Assembly: GCA_964430505.1 (NCBI GenBank)
Contig: CAYSGH010000057.1
Span: 1-28,726, forward strand
Length of the DNA: 28,726 bases
DNA from: UBA6176 sp032119375
Lineage (GTDB): Bacteria; Verrucomicrobiota; Verrucomicrobiia; Limisphaerales; UBA9464
Reading direction: 5' to 3'
Part shown: in pieces, positions 1 through 9,000 of the stretch
Numbering within the stretch: position 1 is the stretch's first letter
Layout: each line of letters begins with the position of its first letter
Notes under the pieces: generated by a model
Databases searched by the model: none
What the model was told of the DNA's origin: nothing
What the model saw: the letters and a program-made list of their open reading frames with translations, nothing else
Program-made: the position numbers and the translations under genes

Positions 1-2155
1 CCGGCCCGTCGTTGTCCCACGCCACCACGTCCGCGCCCTTCACGAACGAGGGCGCGTCGTTCACAGGCACCACCGTCAACACGAAGCTCCGCGTCGTCGT
101 GTACGTCCCGTCCGACACGCCCACCGTGATCGTGCTGGACCCGTTCGCGTTCGTTGCCAATCCCATCGTCAGCGTCCGCACCCCGCCGGAGCCCATCCCA
201 AGCACCAAGCCTCCACCTGGAACCAGCCCCGGGTTCGAGCTGCTCGCCGTCACTGCCAGGCTCCCCGCCGCCGTCAGGTCGTCCGCCGCCAAGAACGACA
301 ACACCGCCATCCCATCCTCCTCCACCGTCTGGTCCGGCATCGCCGACAACGTCGGCCGCCCGTTCGCCTCCACCGTCGTCGCTCCTCCCACCGCAAAGCC
401 CGTCCCATCGAACGTCGCCGTCCCCGCGAACGCCTGAGGCCCCGAAACCCCATTCCCGGCCTTCGCCGTGTACTCCAGCGCCCGCGACGCGTCGTCGTTG
501 AACGGCCCAAACCGAATCCGCCTCAACCCCGCGTCATAGCTCGCCCCCGCCGGCAACGTCCCCGCCGTCCACCCCACAGGCAGCACCTCGTCCACCCCCC
601 ACAGACCAATCCCCGCATCCGGCGTCGCCACCACACGCACCGTCGCCGTCGTCCCAGGCTCCACCGTCCCCGGCAACGTCCGCGTCGCCGTCCCCATCAA
701 CGCCGGCAACACCACCAGGCCCGTCGCCCCGCCCGTCGGCCGCTCCACGTCCCCGAACGCCGCCCTTCCTCCGAACACGCCCGACGACCCCGCGCCCGTC
801 CCCGCCGTCAACTCGTACCGCAACGTCACCGGGCTCCCCTCGTGCGAGATCGGCCCCCACGTGATCGTCCGAGTCCCCTCCGAATACGTCCCCGCTGGCA
901 AACCCACCGTCCCGGCCGGGATCCTCACCGCGTACCCCTCCGGCACCACCTCCCGCACCGTGTACAATGTCACGTGCCCGTTCGGGGCCGCCGTCAACGT
1001 CACCTCAAACCCCACCCCCACCCGACACGTCCCCGGCAACCCCCGCGTCACCGTCCCGTCCTCCAGCGACGCCCAGCTCGTGCTCGTCACCCCGCTCGTC
1101 GCCGCCGTCGTCCCTCCAAAGTCCCCCTGCCCCGCAAACACCCCCGTCCCGCGCGTCCCACCGTCCGGCACCGCCTCGTACCCCAGCACCCGCGCCGTGG
1201 CGTCCAGGAACGGCCCCCACGTCACCCGGCGCCCCCCCTGCGAGATCGTCCCGGACACGCTGGCGTTCCTTGCCACCCAACCCTCCGGAAGGTCCTCCAC
1301 GACCGAATACCCCAGCACCGCCGCGCCCGGCGTCGCCACCAACGTCACCGCAAGGGCCTCCCCCGTGCGAAACGTCCCCGGCATCGAACGCGTCACCGTC
1401 CCCACCACGTCCACCGCACGTGCCAGGCTGCCCCCGCCCGTGGTCGTGGCCGTCCGCCCATCGAACGTCGCCACCCCTCCAAACGTCGCCGTGCCCGTCG
1501 CCCCCGATGGGGCCGTCGCCGTGTACCCCAGCGTCCGCGCCAACCCGTCCACGAACAGCGGCCACGTCACCTTGCCCCCGGAAGACGTCCCGCCGTCGCT
1601 CACCGCCGACGCCGTCCAACCCGCGGGCAACGTCTCCTCCACCCCGTACGCCGCCGTCCCATTCGAGGGCGCCACCACCACGTTCACCGTCACGCCCAAC
1701 CCCGGCCGATACGTCGTGGCTCCACCTCCAAACGACCGCGTCGCCGTCCCGGGCGCACGCCGCGGCAACTCCGTCACCCCGCCCACCGTCACCACCGACC
1801 CGTCGAACGCCGCCGTGCCCGAGAACACCGCCGTCGCCTCGCCCGACGCCGGGGCACCCACCACGTAGGAAAACGTCCTCGTCAGCCCGCCCGTCGCCAG
1901 CCAGCGCAGCCGACGCGTGCCCGCGTCCCAGGCCCCGCCCCCGTCCGAGACCAGCGTCCAACCGATGGGCACCGTCTCCTCCAGCGTGTTGAACGCCTCG
2001 TCCGCCAGCGGCGCGAACAGCACCGTCACCGTCACCGTCTCGGACAACCCGTAGTCGCCGGTTGAAAACGACCGCGTGGCCGTGCCCGCCCGCGCCCAGC
2101 ACGCCGCCACCCATGCCAGCACCGCCAGCACCCCATGCACCCAGTGGCGCGACAT
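1..2155 (-). CDS. Exported tandem-repeat surface protein, partial (C-terminus beyond left edge)
   Basis: The frame is open from ATG at 2155 to the left edge, giving at least 718 codons with no stop; base 1 is the first base of the next codon. The product is probably secreted or surface-exposed. Residues 1-23 form a signal peptide (hydrophobic VLAVLAWVAAC, cleavage after ARA). Five tandem modules of 112-121 aa follow, starting at residues 24, 136, 252, 367 and 488, each opening with GT(A/V)TR and carrying VEE-T/D-LP-x-GW, then W-GPF-x-D, R-x-L-x-Y and a closing F-x-G-x-A-x-FDG. Residues ~600-700 are a cadherin-like/VCBS-type repeat with a VPVNDAP end, and another repeat begins (APSF-x-KGAD) as the window stops. 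Codons end overwhelmingly in G (GTG, ACG, GCG), unlike the gene at 3675-14459. The start is supported by GGAGG 4 nt upstream and lies 9 bp after the previous stop, so it is probably cotranscribed. No catalytic domain is visible; a structural or adhesive role is a guess. Confidence 0.9.
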   Translation of the reverse strand, partial: MSRHWVHGVLAVLAWVAACWARAGTATRSFSTGDYGLSETVTVTVLFAPLADEAFNTLEETVPIGWTLVSDGGGAWDAGTRRLRWLATGGLTRTFSYVVGAPASGEATAVFSGTAAFDGSVVTVGGVTELPRRAPGTATRSFGGGATTYRPGLGVTVNVVVAPSNGTAAYGVEETLPAGWTASAVSDGGTSSGGKVTWPLFVDGLARTLGYTATAPSGATGTATFGGVATFDGRTATTTGGGSLARAVDVVGTVTRSMPGTFRTGEALAVTLVATPGAAVLGYSVVEDLPEGWVARNASVSGTISQGGRRVTWGPFLDATARVLGYEAVPDGGTRGTGVFAGQGDFGGTTAATSGVTSTSWASLEDGTVTRGLPGTCRVGVGFEVTLTAAPNGHVTLYTVREVVPEGYAVRIPAGTVGLPAGTYSEGTRTITWGPISHEGSPVTLRYELTAGTGAGSSGVFGGRAAFGDVERPTGGATGLVVLPALMGTATRTLPGTVEPGTTATVRVVATPDAGIGLWGVDEVLPVGWTAGTLPAGASYDAGLRRIRFGPFNDDASRALEYTAKAGNGVSGPQAFAGTATFDGTGFAVGGATTVEANGRPTLSAMPDQTVEEDGMAVLSFLAADDLTAAGSLAVTASSSNPGLVPGGGLVLGMGSGGVRTLTMGLATNANGSSTITVGVSDGTYTTTRSFVLTVVPVNDAPSFVKGADVVAWDNDGP
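359..2086 (-). repeat. Five tandem ~115-aa coding modules
   Basis: The five modules begin at 2086, 1750, 1402, 1057 and 694 and the last ends near 359. They have diverged clearly from one another but keep the same landmarks: GT(A/V)TR start, VE-x-x-(L/V)P-x-G(W/Y), a W/F-GPF-type strand in four copies, and an R-x-L-x-Y strand. The alternation of hydrophobic and polar residues suggests an all-beta fold. One more copy lies in the neighbouring 475-aa protein (about 2420-2690). I do not recognise a named family. Confidence 0.8.
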
Positions 2156-2159
2156 GGAG

Positions 2160-2164
2160 CCTCC
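2160..2164 (-). promoter_or_regulatory. Shine-Dalgarno site for the left-edge repeat protein
   Basis: The whole 9-bp gap between the upstream TGA and the ATG at 2155 reads GGAGGCTCC on the minus strand. GGAGG is 4 nt from the start codon, which is rather close but fixes this start and suggests translational linkage with the upstream gene. Confidence 0.65.
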
Positions 2165-3592
2165 TCAGCGACCCGCCTCGCGCGCCCTCACGAACACCTG
2201 CGGCAGGTCCGTCGGCAACGCCGAACCAAATCGGAACAACCCCGCCCCGTCCGCCACCCCGTTCGTCAGCAACGTCCAGTCCTTCAGGTCCACCGAACGT
2301 TCCACCTCGTACCGCGCGCCAGGCTCGCCCGACAACGTCCAGTCGCCCACGGCACCCGCGATGCGCAGCGTGCTCGACGGCACCCCCACCGCCCGCGCCC
2401 CGCTCATCGACACCAGCACGCCGTCATGCGAGCCCCGACCCTCGAAGGCCTGCCCCGACACGACTCGGTCCGGCACCACCACGTAGCTGAAGTCCCGCGG
2501 CACCCGGTCGAAGAACGGACCCCACTTCACCCGGCGTTCCTTGGGATCCCACGTGCCCCCGGCGCTGATCGACTCCACGCGCCAACCCTGCGGCGGGCCA
2601 TCCTCCACCGCGTAGGTCCTCATCCCTTCGATCACGCGCGCCCGGAGCATGACCACCGACCGCACCCCGGGCAGGAAGCGCGGCGGATGGATCGACTCCA
2701 CCTCCAGAAGGGGCCTTGGGGACGGGTCGCCCGCGAGCCCGGCGCCGCGACGGGGCTCGGCCTCGACCGAGCCCAGCCCGGCGTTGGTGGGCGCGGCGGC
2801 GTTCACCCACCACATCGGGGCGGCCAACGCGACGCCGTTGTTGGTCAGCACCTGGCGATAGTATTCGCCGCCTTCCCAGATCGTGCTGGCACGCGTCACG
2901 TAGTCGATGGGGATGGGCTTGGGCGCGAGCGGCCAGTCGTTGGTCCGCTTCCACGCCGTGTAGTACGCGGCCAGCTCGCCGATGGTGATGCGCCCGTCGC
3001 GCGGCGACAGGTCCGCCGGATGCGGCGCGTCCACCTTGGAGGGAAGCGTGCCCAGGCGGAACTCGTCCGCGTTGGAGAGCCCGTCGCCATCGGGGTCATC
3101 GGCCGCCCCGAATCGGGTGTCGAGGAGGTTGGCCTGCTCCCACCCGTCGGGGAGGCCGTCGGCGTCGTCGTCCACGTCTCCGAAGTCGATGCGGCGGACG
3201 ACGCCCTTGCCCTCGACGTCATAGGTGACCTGGGCGCGGACCTGGCCGGCGACGAGCACGGTGAGATAGAGGGTGTTGCCGGGGACGGAGGCATTGGGAC
3301 GGAGGAGGGGCAGGCCGCTGTCGATGGGGATGCGAAGGCTGTAGCGGGTGGGGTCCACGTCGCCGAGGCGCGTCTCGGACACGGAGGCACCCATGGGGAT
3401 GCGCCGGGCCTGGACGACGACGTTCTGGGCGGGGACGAGGTTGGTGCCGCCGAGGTTGATCACGCCCCACACGACGGTGTCGGGCTCGGGCACGGCGGCG
3501 CGGGCCTGCGATGTGACGCACGCCACCCCCACGAGGAGGGCGACGGCGCACGCGATGCCTTGGGTTAGGCGAAGGAGGAAAGAACCATTCAT
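2165..3592 (-). CDS. Exported calcium-binding-repeat protein (TSP3-like plus dockerin-like motifs)
   Basis: 475 aa from ATG at 3592, chosen because it starts a good signal peptide (residues 1-32, hydrophobic CAVALLVGVA, cleavage after ARA); the frame extends further upstream but only by overlapping the previous gene. Residues ~33-135 look like a beta-rich domain. Residues ~138-180 hold two thrombospondin type 3-like calcium loops (DVDDDADGLPDGWE and DDPDGDGLSNADEF). Residues ~190-215 hold a single EF-hand/dockerin-like loop (DLSPRDGRITIGEL). Residues ~301-390 are one copy of the module repeated in the downstream protein (YAVEDGPPQGW ... KWGPFFD ... FSY). The last ~70 residues (YEVERSVDLKDWTLL ... 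VFVRA) match the C-terminal beta domain common in verrucomicrobial exported proteins. Strand composition changes sharply near 2670, at the module start. No Shine-Dalgarno is evident. Function unknown; probably extracellular. Confidence 0.85.
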   Translation of the reverse strand: MNGSFLLRLTQGIACAVALLVGVACVTSQARAAVPEPDTVVWGVINLGGTNLVPAQNVVVQARRIPMGASVSETRLGDVDPTRYSLRIPIDSGLPLLRPNASVPGNTLYLTVLVAGQVRAQVTYDVEGKGVVRRIDFGDVDDDADGLPDGWEQANLLDTRFGAADDPDGDGLSNADEFRLGTLPSKVDAPHPADLSPRDGRITIGELAAYYTAWKRTNDWPLAPKPIPIDYVTRASTIWEGGEYYRQVLTNNGVALAAPMWWVNAAAPTNAGLGSVEAEPRRGAGLAGDPSPRPLLEVESIHPPRFLPGVRSVVMLRARVIEGMRTYAVEDGPPQGWRVESISAGGTWDPKERRVKWGPFFDRVPRDFSYVVVPDRVVSGQAFEGRGSHDGVLVSMSGARAVGVPSSTLRIAGAVGDWTLSGEPGARYEVERSVDLKDWTLLTNGVADGAGLFRFGSALPTDLPQVFVRAREAGR

Positions 3593-3619
3593 GGCGCGAT
3601 GGAGGGGCTGAGGTGGACC

Positions 3620-3653
3620 GAACCCTGTGGCGGAACCCTGGTGCTGAACCCTG
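3620..3653 (-). repeat. Three tandem 13-bp repeats between genes
   Basis: On the minus strand CAGGGTTC occurs three times at an exact 13-bp period (plus-strand GAACCCTG at 3620-3627, 3633-3640 and 3646-3653), within the 82-bp gap between the 3594-aa gene and the 475-aa gene. A degenerate fourth copy (TAGGGTCC) overlaps the TAG stop near 3677. The regular spacing just ahead of a start codon could mean protein binding or an mRNA element; nothing more can be said from sequence. Confidence 0.6.
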
Positions 3654-3674
3654 TTGCCGAGGCTGGATCGGACC

Positions 3675-6060
3675 CTAGTTCCCGCTGTAGGCATAGGTTT
3701 GGAAGAAGAGCTTGATGTCGGACACCGACTGGATGAAGGCGTCGAGGCCGGCGTTGGGGTCGTTGAGGAGGGAGCCGCCGGGGATGACGAGCATCCACTC
3801 GGTGTTCCAGACGGACCGGCCGATGAGGCGGCTGTCCGAAGTGGCCTCGCGCTCGGTGAACCCGCCGGAGTCGTGGTAGGCGCGGAAGCTGGAGAACCTC
3901 CGGATCTCCGCGGAGTTGCCGGCCAGTGAGTCGAAGGCCGGGTTGTAGGACGAGCCCTTGATCTCGGAAGGCCCGATGGGGAACGGGATGGGAATCTTCT
4001 GGTCCACGACGCGCCAGAGGCGCGTCTCGAAATCATTGCCATCCTGGGCGCGGAGGACGTCGGCCCCGACGGGCACGAGATAGACGCGCGGGGTCATGGC
4101 GAGGCCATTGCCGTTGTAGTCGGTGAACCAGACGCCGGCGGAGCGGATCTTGGTGGCGAACTGGCTGGGGTCGTAGGCGCTGTCGCCGCCGCCCAGGGGC
4201 CACCCGAAGAAGTTGAGCCCGAAGGTGACGGTGGTGGGGAAGCGCAGGACGAGGGCGGGCTGGGCTCCGGCCGTCTCCGGGGCGAAGGGACGACAGAAGC
4301 GCCGGAACTCGGGCACGTCCCAGACATTGGGCACGACGGCGGCCTTGAGGACCTTCTGCCAGTCCGAGTCCGAGCTGCCCCGAAGGCGGAACCACTCGTT
4401 GCGGAGCGAGAACCGGCCGGTCTCGGTCTGCGGGTTGTTGAAGCCCATCTGCGTCTTCTGGACGGAAAAGTTCTGCTCGAGGCGCGCGAGGGGATCGGCC
4501 AGGCCCATGCGGCCGGCGACGGGGAAGACGCCGGAGTCGTCCACGCGGATCTGGCCGAGGGTGCGATGCCGGAGGATGTCGGTGAGGAACCGCTGGGCGG
4601 AATTGTTGCCCTTGCCGATCATGTTGACCTCGTAGTCGTAGGCGGTCGCGGCGAGATAGACGTAGCGCGCGGCGAGGTCGAATTGGGCGCGGTACTTGTT
4701 GAGCGCCTCGTTGCGGAACATGCGGAAGGCCATGTCGCGGTAACGGAGCTTGGTGGCGTCGCCAGCCACCTCGGTGCGGAGGAGGCGTCGTTCCTCAAGG
4801 ATACGCTGGCCCTTGGCGATGGTGGCGCGGACGTGTTCGCCGGCTTGGTCTAGGGCCTCGCGTTGGTTGAAGAGCTCAAGGCGGAGCACGGGCTCCTCGC
4901 GGAGGAGCCTGTTGGCCTCCTTGAGTCGTTCCTGTGCGGCGGCGTCCTGCTTGTCGAGCAGGAGCATGCGGTCGCTGAGCTGGTCGGCGGCCTCGGCCTG
5001 CAGCGGGATGATGTTGTCCGCGTAGAAGCGGGAACCCCACGCCATGCCCTTGAGGACGCTGGCGCCGACGGCAGCGAGATTCTTGATGGCCCCGCGGGCC
5101 GGGGCGGTGGCGTCATTCGCCATGCCGACGGACTTGGGCAGGGCCTCGGCGGACGCATCCCCCACCTTCTCGAGCTTGTCCGCGCCCATGTCCATGAGGT
5201 CGGCCGCCTTGCGGAAGGCCAGGGGTGCATGCTTGTAGATGGTACCCTGCAGGATTTTCTGGTCGAAGGCGCGCAGCTCCGTGTCCGCCACGAACTTCTC
5301 GCCCTGGATGCCCTCAATCTTTTCGTCCATTCGATTGACGAGGTTCTCGTAGTTCCGCGCGGCGGCCTTGAACCGGGCCTGCTGCTGCACCAGCTCATGC
5401 AGGGCCACCTGGATCTCGCCCGGGGCGCGGCGTTGGCCCCATTCGGGCGGGGCCTTGAAGGCGTAGCCCTCGGAGGACGTAGGGAAGTCGATGGGGACGT
5501 TGGAATAGGGCTCGATGTCCGGGGGCGTCCGGCCCGCCAGCTTGGCGGCGGTGTCGTAGGTGCGAGGGACCAGTCCCAGGTTGATCATGCCGATGGCGTG
5601 GCTGAGGGGATTGAAGTCCACCGCGAGGCCGCCGATCTCGGCCGTCTCGAACACGCCGGTGGTCCGAACCCATTCCTCGTTGAGTCGCTTGTGGTACGCG
5701 GTGATGCGGGCGTCCGGCGGCGCGGTGTCGCCATTGACCTCGGCGGTATCGACGTAGAGGTAGTGGATGAGGTCGGGGCCCGCGTATCCGCTGGGGAAGG
5801 TCTTTCCCGCCCCGATGTCGCCCGCGTAGGGATAGCCGTACACCTCGATGAGCTTGTTCTCGAGCTCCCTTTCCTGGACGCGGTTCTTCTCGGTGAGGTC
5901 CTCCTGCGAGTCTGTGCTGCGGCGCAGCGCCACCGTCATGGCGTTGGCCTCGTCGAACAGCGTCCGCGCATTCAGCAACGCCATTTTTGCACGCTCGGAG
6001 ACCTGCTCGAAATGGGTTCGGCCCGCCTCGACCTCAGCGGGGTCGAGGTCGAAGGGAACG
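3675..6060 (-). other. Domain region: long helical stalk plus TcA/TcB-binding-like C-terminus
   Basis: This marks residues ~2800-3594 of the giant protein. Residues ~2804-2875 and ~3012-3275 are rich in charged heptad-like helix. Residues ~3237-3278 (RYRDMAFRMFRNEALNKY ... AYDYEVN) match the pattern near the end of the TcA pore domain (kFt-x-x-aLY ... Y-x-lA ... AE-x-ay-x-E). Next come NSAQRFLTDIL, LARLEQNFSVQKTQ and FSLRNEW, in the place where TcA has its 'ME-x-a-yl ... E-x-tK-x-x-SL' segment. A beta domain (YDPSQFATKIRSAGVWF) and the terminal SVSDIKLFFQTYAYSG follow, resembling the TcA ending TISDV ... YTAREGG. These family patterns are recalled, not searched. Similarity is weak but collinear. 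Confidence 0.5.
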
Positions 6061-9000
6061 ACGCCCGCCACGAGCCCGAGCGGGTTGAGGCCGTTGTCGG
6101 CCTTGTCCACCTGCCCGAGGATGGAGACGGCCTCGGACGCGACCTGGGAAAGCTCGCCCACAGTCTGGCGGTCGATCTTGTCGAGGCCGGTGTGGGACGG
6201 GTCCGGGTCCTCGCTCGGGAGGATGGCATTGCCGGTGACCCAGTCGATGTAGGCCCCAGTGGCGGCGCGCCGGGCCCACTCACTGACGCCCCATGCGCGG
6301 TCGGGATCCGTGTCGCTGTAGCCTTGCCATTGGCCGGCCGGGTCGGCGACGTACTTCTGCCGATAGGTGAGGTCCACGATCTCGGATCCTGCCTTGGCCT
6401 TGTTGGCGGCGGCGGTGGCGAACTTGCGCTCGTCCAAGTAGTCCACCTTCACGGGGATGCCAGCGAGGAGCACGGACTCGCTGCGGGGCTGCCAGGTGAA
6501 GTTGGGGTGGCTGAGGAGGCCGTAGTAGCCCTTGATGGCGGTCAGGTAGTGCCCCCACGCGTCGCCATGACCCTGCGGGTACAGGATGCGCGCATCCTTC
6601 TCGTCGATGCGGCCGTCCTTGTTTTGGTCGCTCATGTTGTACACCTGCGAGTAGGCGACCTCGCCGTCGCCCATGGTGAAGTTCCACAGGAGCCGGTTAT
6701 ACACGGGCGCGCCCTGGACGCCGGCCGAGCTGTCGTCGCGTCCGCGCAGCAGGGCGAGTTCCTCCTCGAGCTGGGAGTCGAGCTGGTTTTGGAAGGCGAA
6801 GATGGAGGACGCCGTGGCGCCGTACTCGCTCGATCCGGTGGTGAAGCCGATGGTGGGGTCCGCCGCATCAGCCATGGCCTCGTTGCCGAGCAGGGTGTAG
6901 AGGTCGGAAATCCGGCTGGCGGCCAGGAGCAGGGCATCGTTGGCGGGGCCGTAGTTCACGGCGGGCACCCCCTCGATGGAGAGCGCCATGCCACGATTCA
7001 ACACGGTCTGGTAGGCCTCGATGAGGCCAATGGAGTTGATGTAGTTGGGGTCCGGGTTGAAGGCGATGTCGCCCTCATACCGCGGGCCGGCCTGCTGCAA
7101 CATGCTGACGACGGTGCTGGCCTGGGCGCTGTTGAAGTCCGTGGCCCGGGCATCAAAGGGGTTCAGGCCGCGGATGACCCGCTTGATCCAGCCCTCAGCC
7201 AGCATGGCGGCGGGCACGCTTTTGTTGGAGGGATCGCCTACCCACTCGCTCCAGTTGGTGTTGCCGTTGACGTTGAAGCCGCGGAAGCGGACCACGAACC
7301 AGTTGTCGGAAAGCACCAATAGGCCGGACTCGTTGGGGCCGCCCAGGGTGATTTGGTTGAGACCTATGCCGCCGCTGTGCCGAATCCAGCCACGGTTGTC
7401 GGAGACCTGGCCCGTGAGGGGATGGACGGACGGGAGATTGGTGCGGGCAAGTGGGTCGTAGGGATGGTACCACCACTCGAACTCCACGTCGTCCGTGCGG
7501 CCCGCGAAGTCGGAGCTGTGACGGAGGATGAGGCGTGAGTCGAAGACGTTGTCGCTGGGCAGCACCTTGAGGTCGCCACGGTAGGGCCCGTCGTCGACCT
7601 CGATGATCTTCAGGGTCACGGGCAGGCCGCCGAGGCTGGGGTCGTTGTTCTCGGCCAACGTCACGTAGCGGGGCGGGATTCCGTAGGGGCCATCCGTGGG
7701 AACCTCGTAGGCCGGCGTCGAGAGGAGCACCCCCTCGCGGCCGTTGGCGCTGTCATCCGGGACGAAGACGGCGGAGGCGGTGTCGAAGCGCCAGTATCCC
7801 CACAGGCCTTCGCGTCCGATGGCGAGCTTCTTGCGCGACTCCGCCTGGAGCTGGGAGCCACGACGCGCGACGCCATCCCAAAGCCGAATTTCATCCAGCA
7901 AACCCGAGAACATGTGTGCGGGCGTCGCGGGGTCGCCTCCGAAGTACAGGGGCGCGCCGTCCGCCGGGTCCAGGGGCATGGAGAACCCCTCGGCATAGCC
8001 GACCGCCGCACCGTTGCGGAAGATGGTGGCCGATTGCGCGTCGGCGTCATGGACGAGGGCATAGTGGACCCAGGCGTTCATGTCGGATTCGAGGACGGGA
8101 ACCTCGGTGCGGACGCGCTGCGTATTGAACTCGAAGAAGAAGTAGCCCGAACGGTATCCGGCCTTGAGAGCCTTGAGGGGGTTGGTGCCGAGGCGGACCA
8201 AGGTGTTGTCCGTGCTGGATCCGGCCGCGTTGCGAACCCAGAACTCGATGGTGAACGAGCCCCGTAACCCGGGGGCGAGCCGATCGGCACCCGGGGCGCC
8301 CTTGGGTCGGTCGATGCGCAGGTGCTGGGACAAGCCAGGTGAGAACCGGAGGGCCTTCCCGGGGGAAGGCAGCGCGGGGGGTACCGTGGCATCGGCGGCC
8401 GTCAGCGCCTTGGGCCCGCCGGCGAACACCTCCGGCACGGCATTGGTCACGGTTCGGCGGACCCCATTGACGAGCACGGACGTGACGTTGGTGCCGTAGG
8501 TCAGGCCGACGAGCAGCGAGGCATCCGCCATGCCGTCGCCATCGAGGTCGAGGCGGTTGGGGTTGCGGCAGAGGTCGTAGAGGGCGTCCACGGCCGCGAG
8601 GAACTGGGTTCGTTGCGTGCCGGAGGCGTTGGCCGCGAGGGCCTTGACTGTGTCGCGCTCGCCGGGGGTCAGGATGTTGGGCAGGACGAGGGGCTCGCCG
8701 ATGTTGGCGCGGTCCTCGAAGCCCCCGAGGTACAGCCACTTGTTGAAGGGGTCGAAGCTGAGGCGGACGCGGAGGGCATAAGGCAGGTCCACGAAGACTT
8801 GGCGGCCGCGGGCGTCGGTGGCGGTCTTGATGGACGGGGACAACACGAAGCTGCTTCCCAGGCGGACGTGCCGCTCGCTGATGGGGTCGAAGAGCCGGGT
8901 GAGGTTGGTAAGGCCGTTCTGCCCGGCGGGGTCGAGCGAGTCGAAGATCAAGCGGACGTGGGCCATGTTGCGGACGTCGGGCAGGCCGTTGACGGGCGTG

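Noticed and set aside
1005..2114. 369-aa minus-strand frame overlapping the left-edge repeat protein
   Set aside because: Glycine/aspartate/arginine-rich low-complexity product in an alternative frame; the frame starting at 2155 has a signal peptide, a Shine-Dalgarno and five repeated modules.
3593..4042. In-frame upstream extension of the 475-aa gene
   Set aside because: The extension overlaps the end of the giant gene in another frame and is serine/proline/arginine-rich; a good signal peptide starts at 3592.
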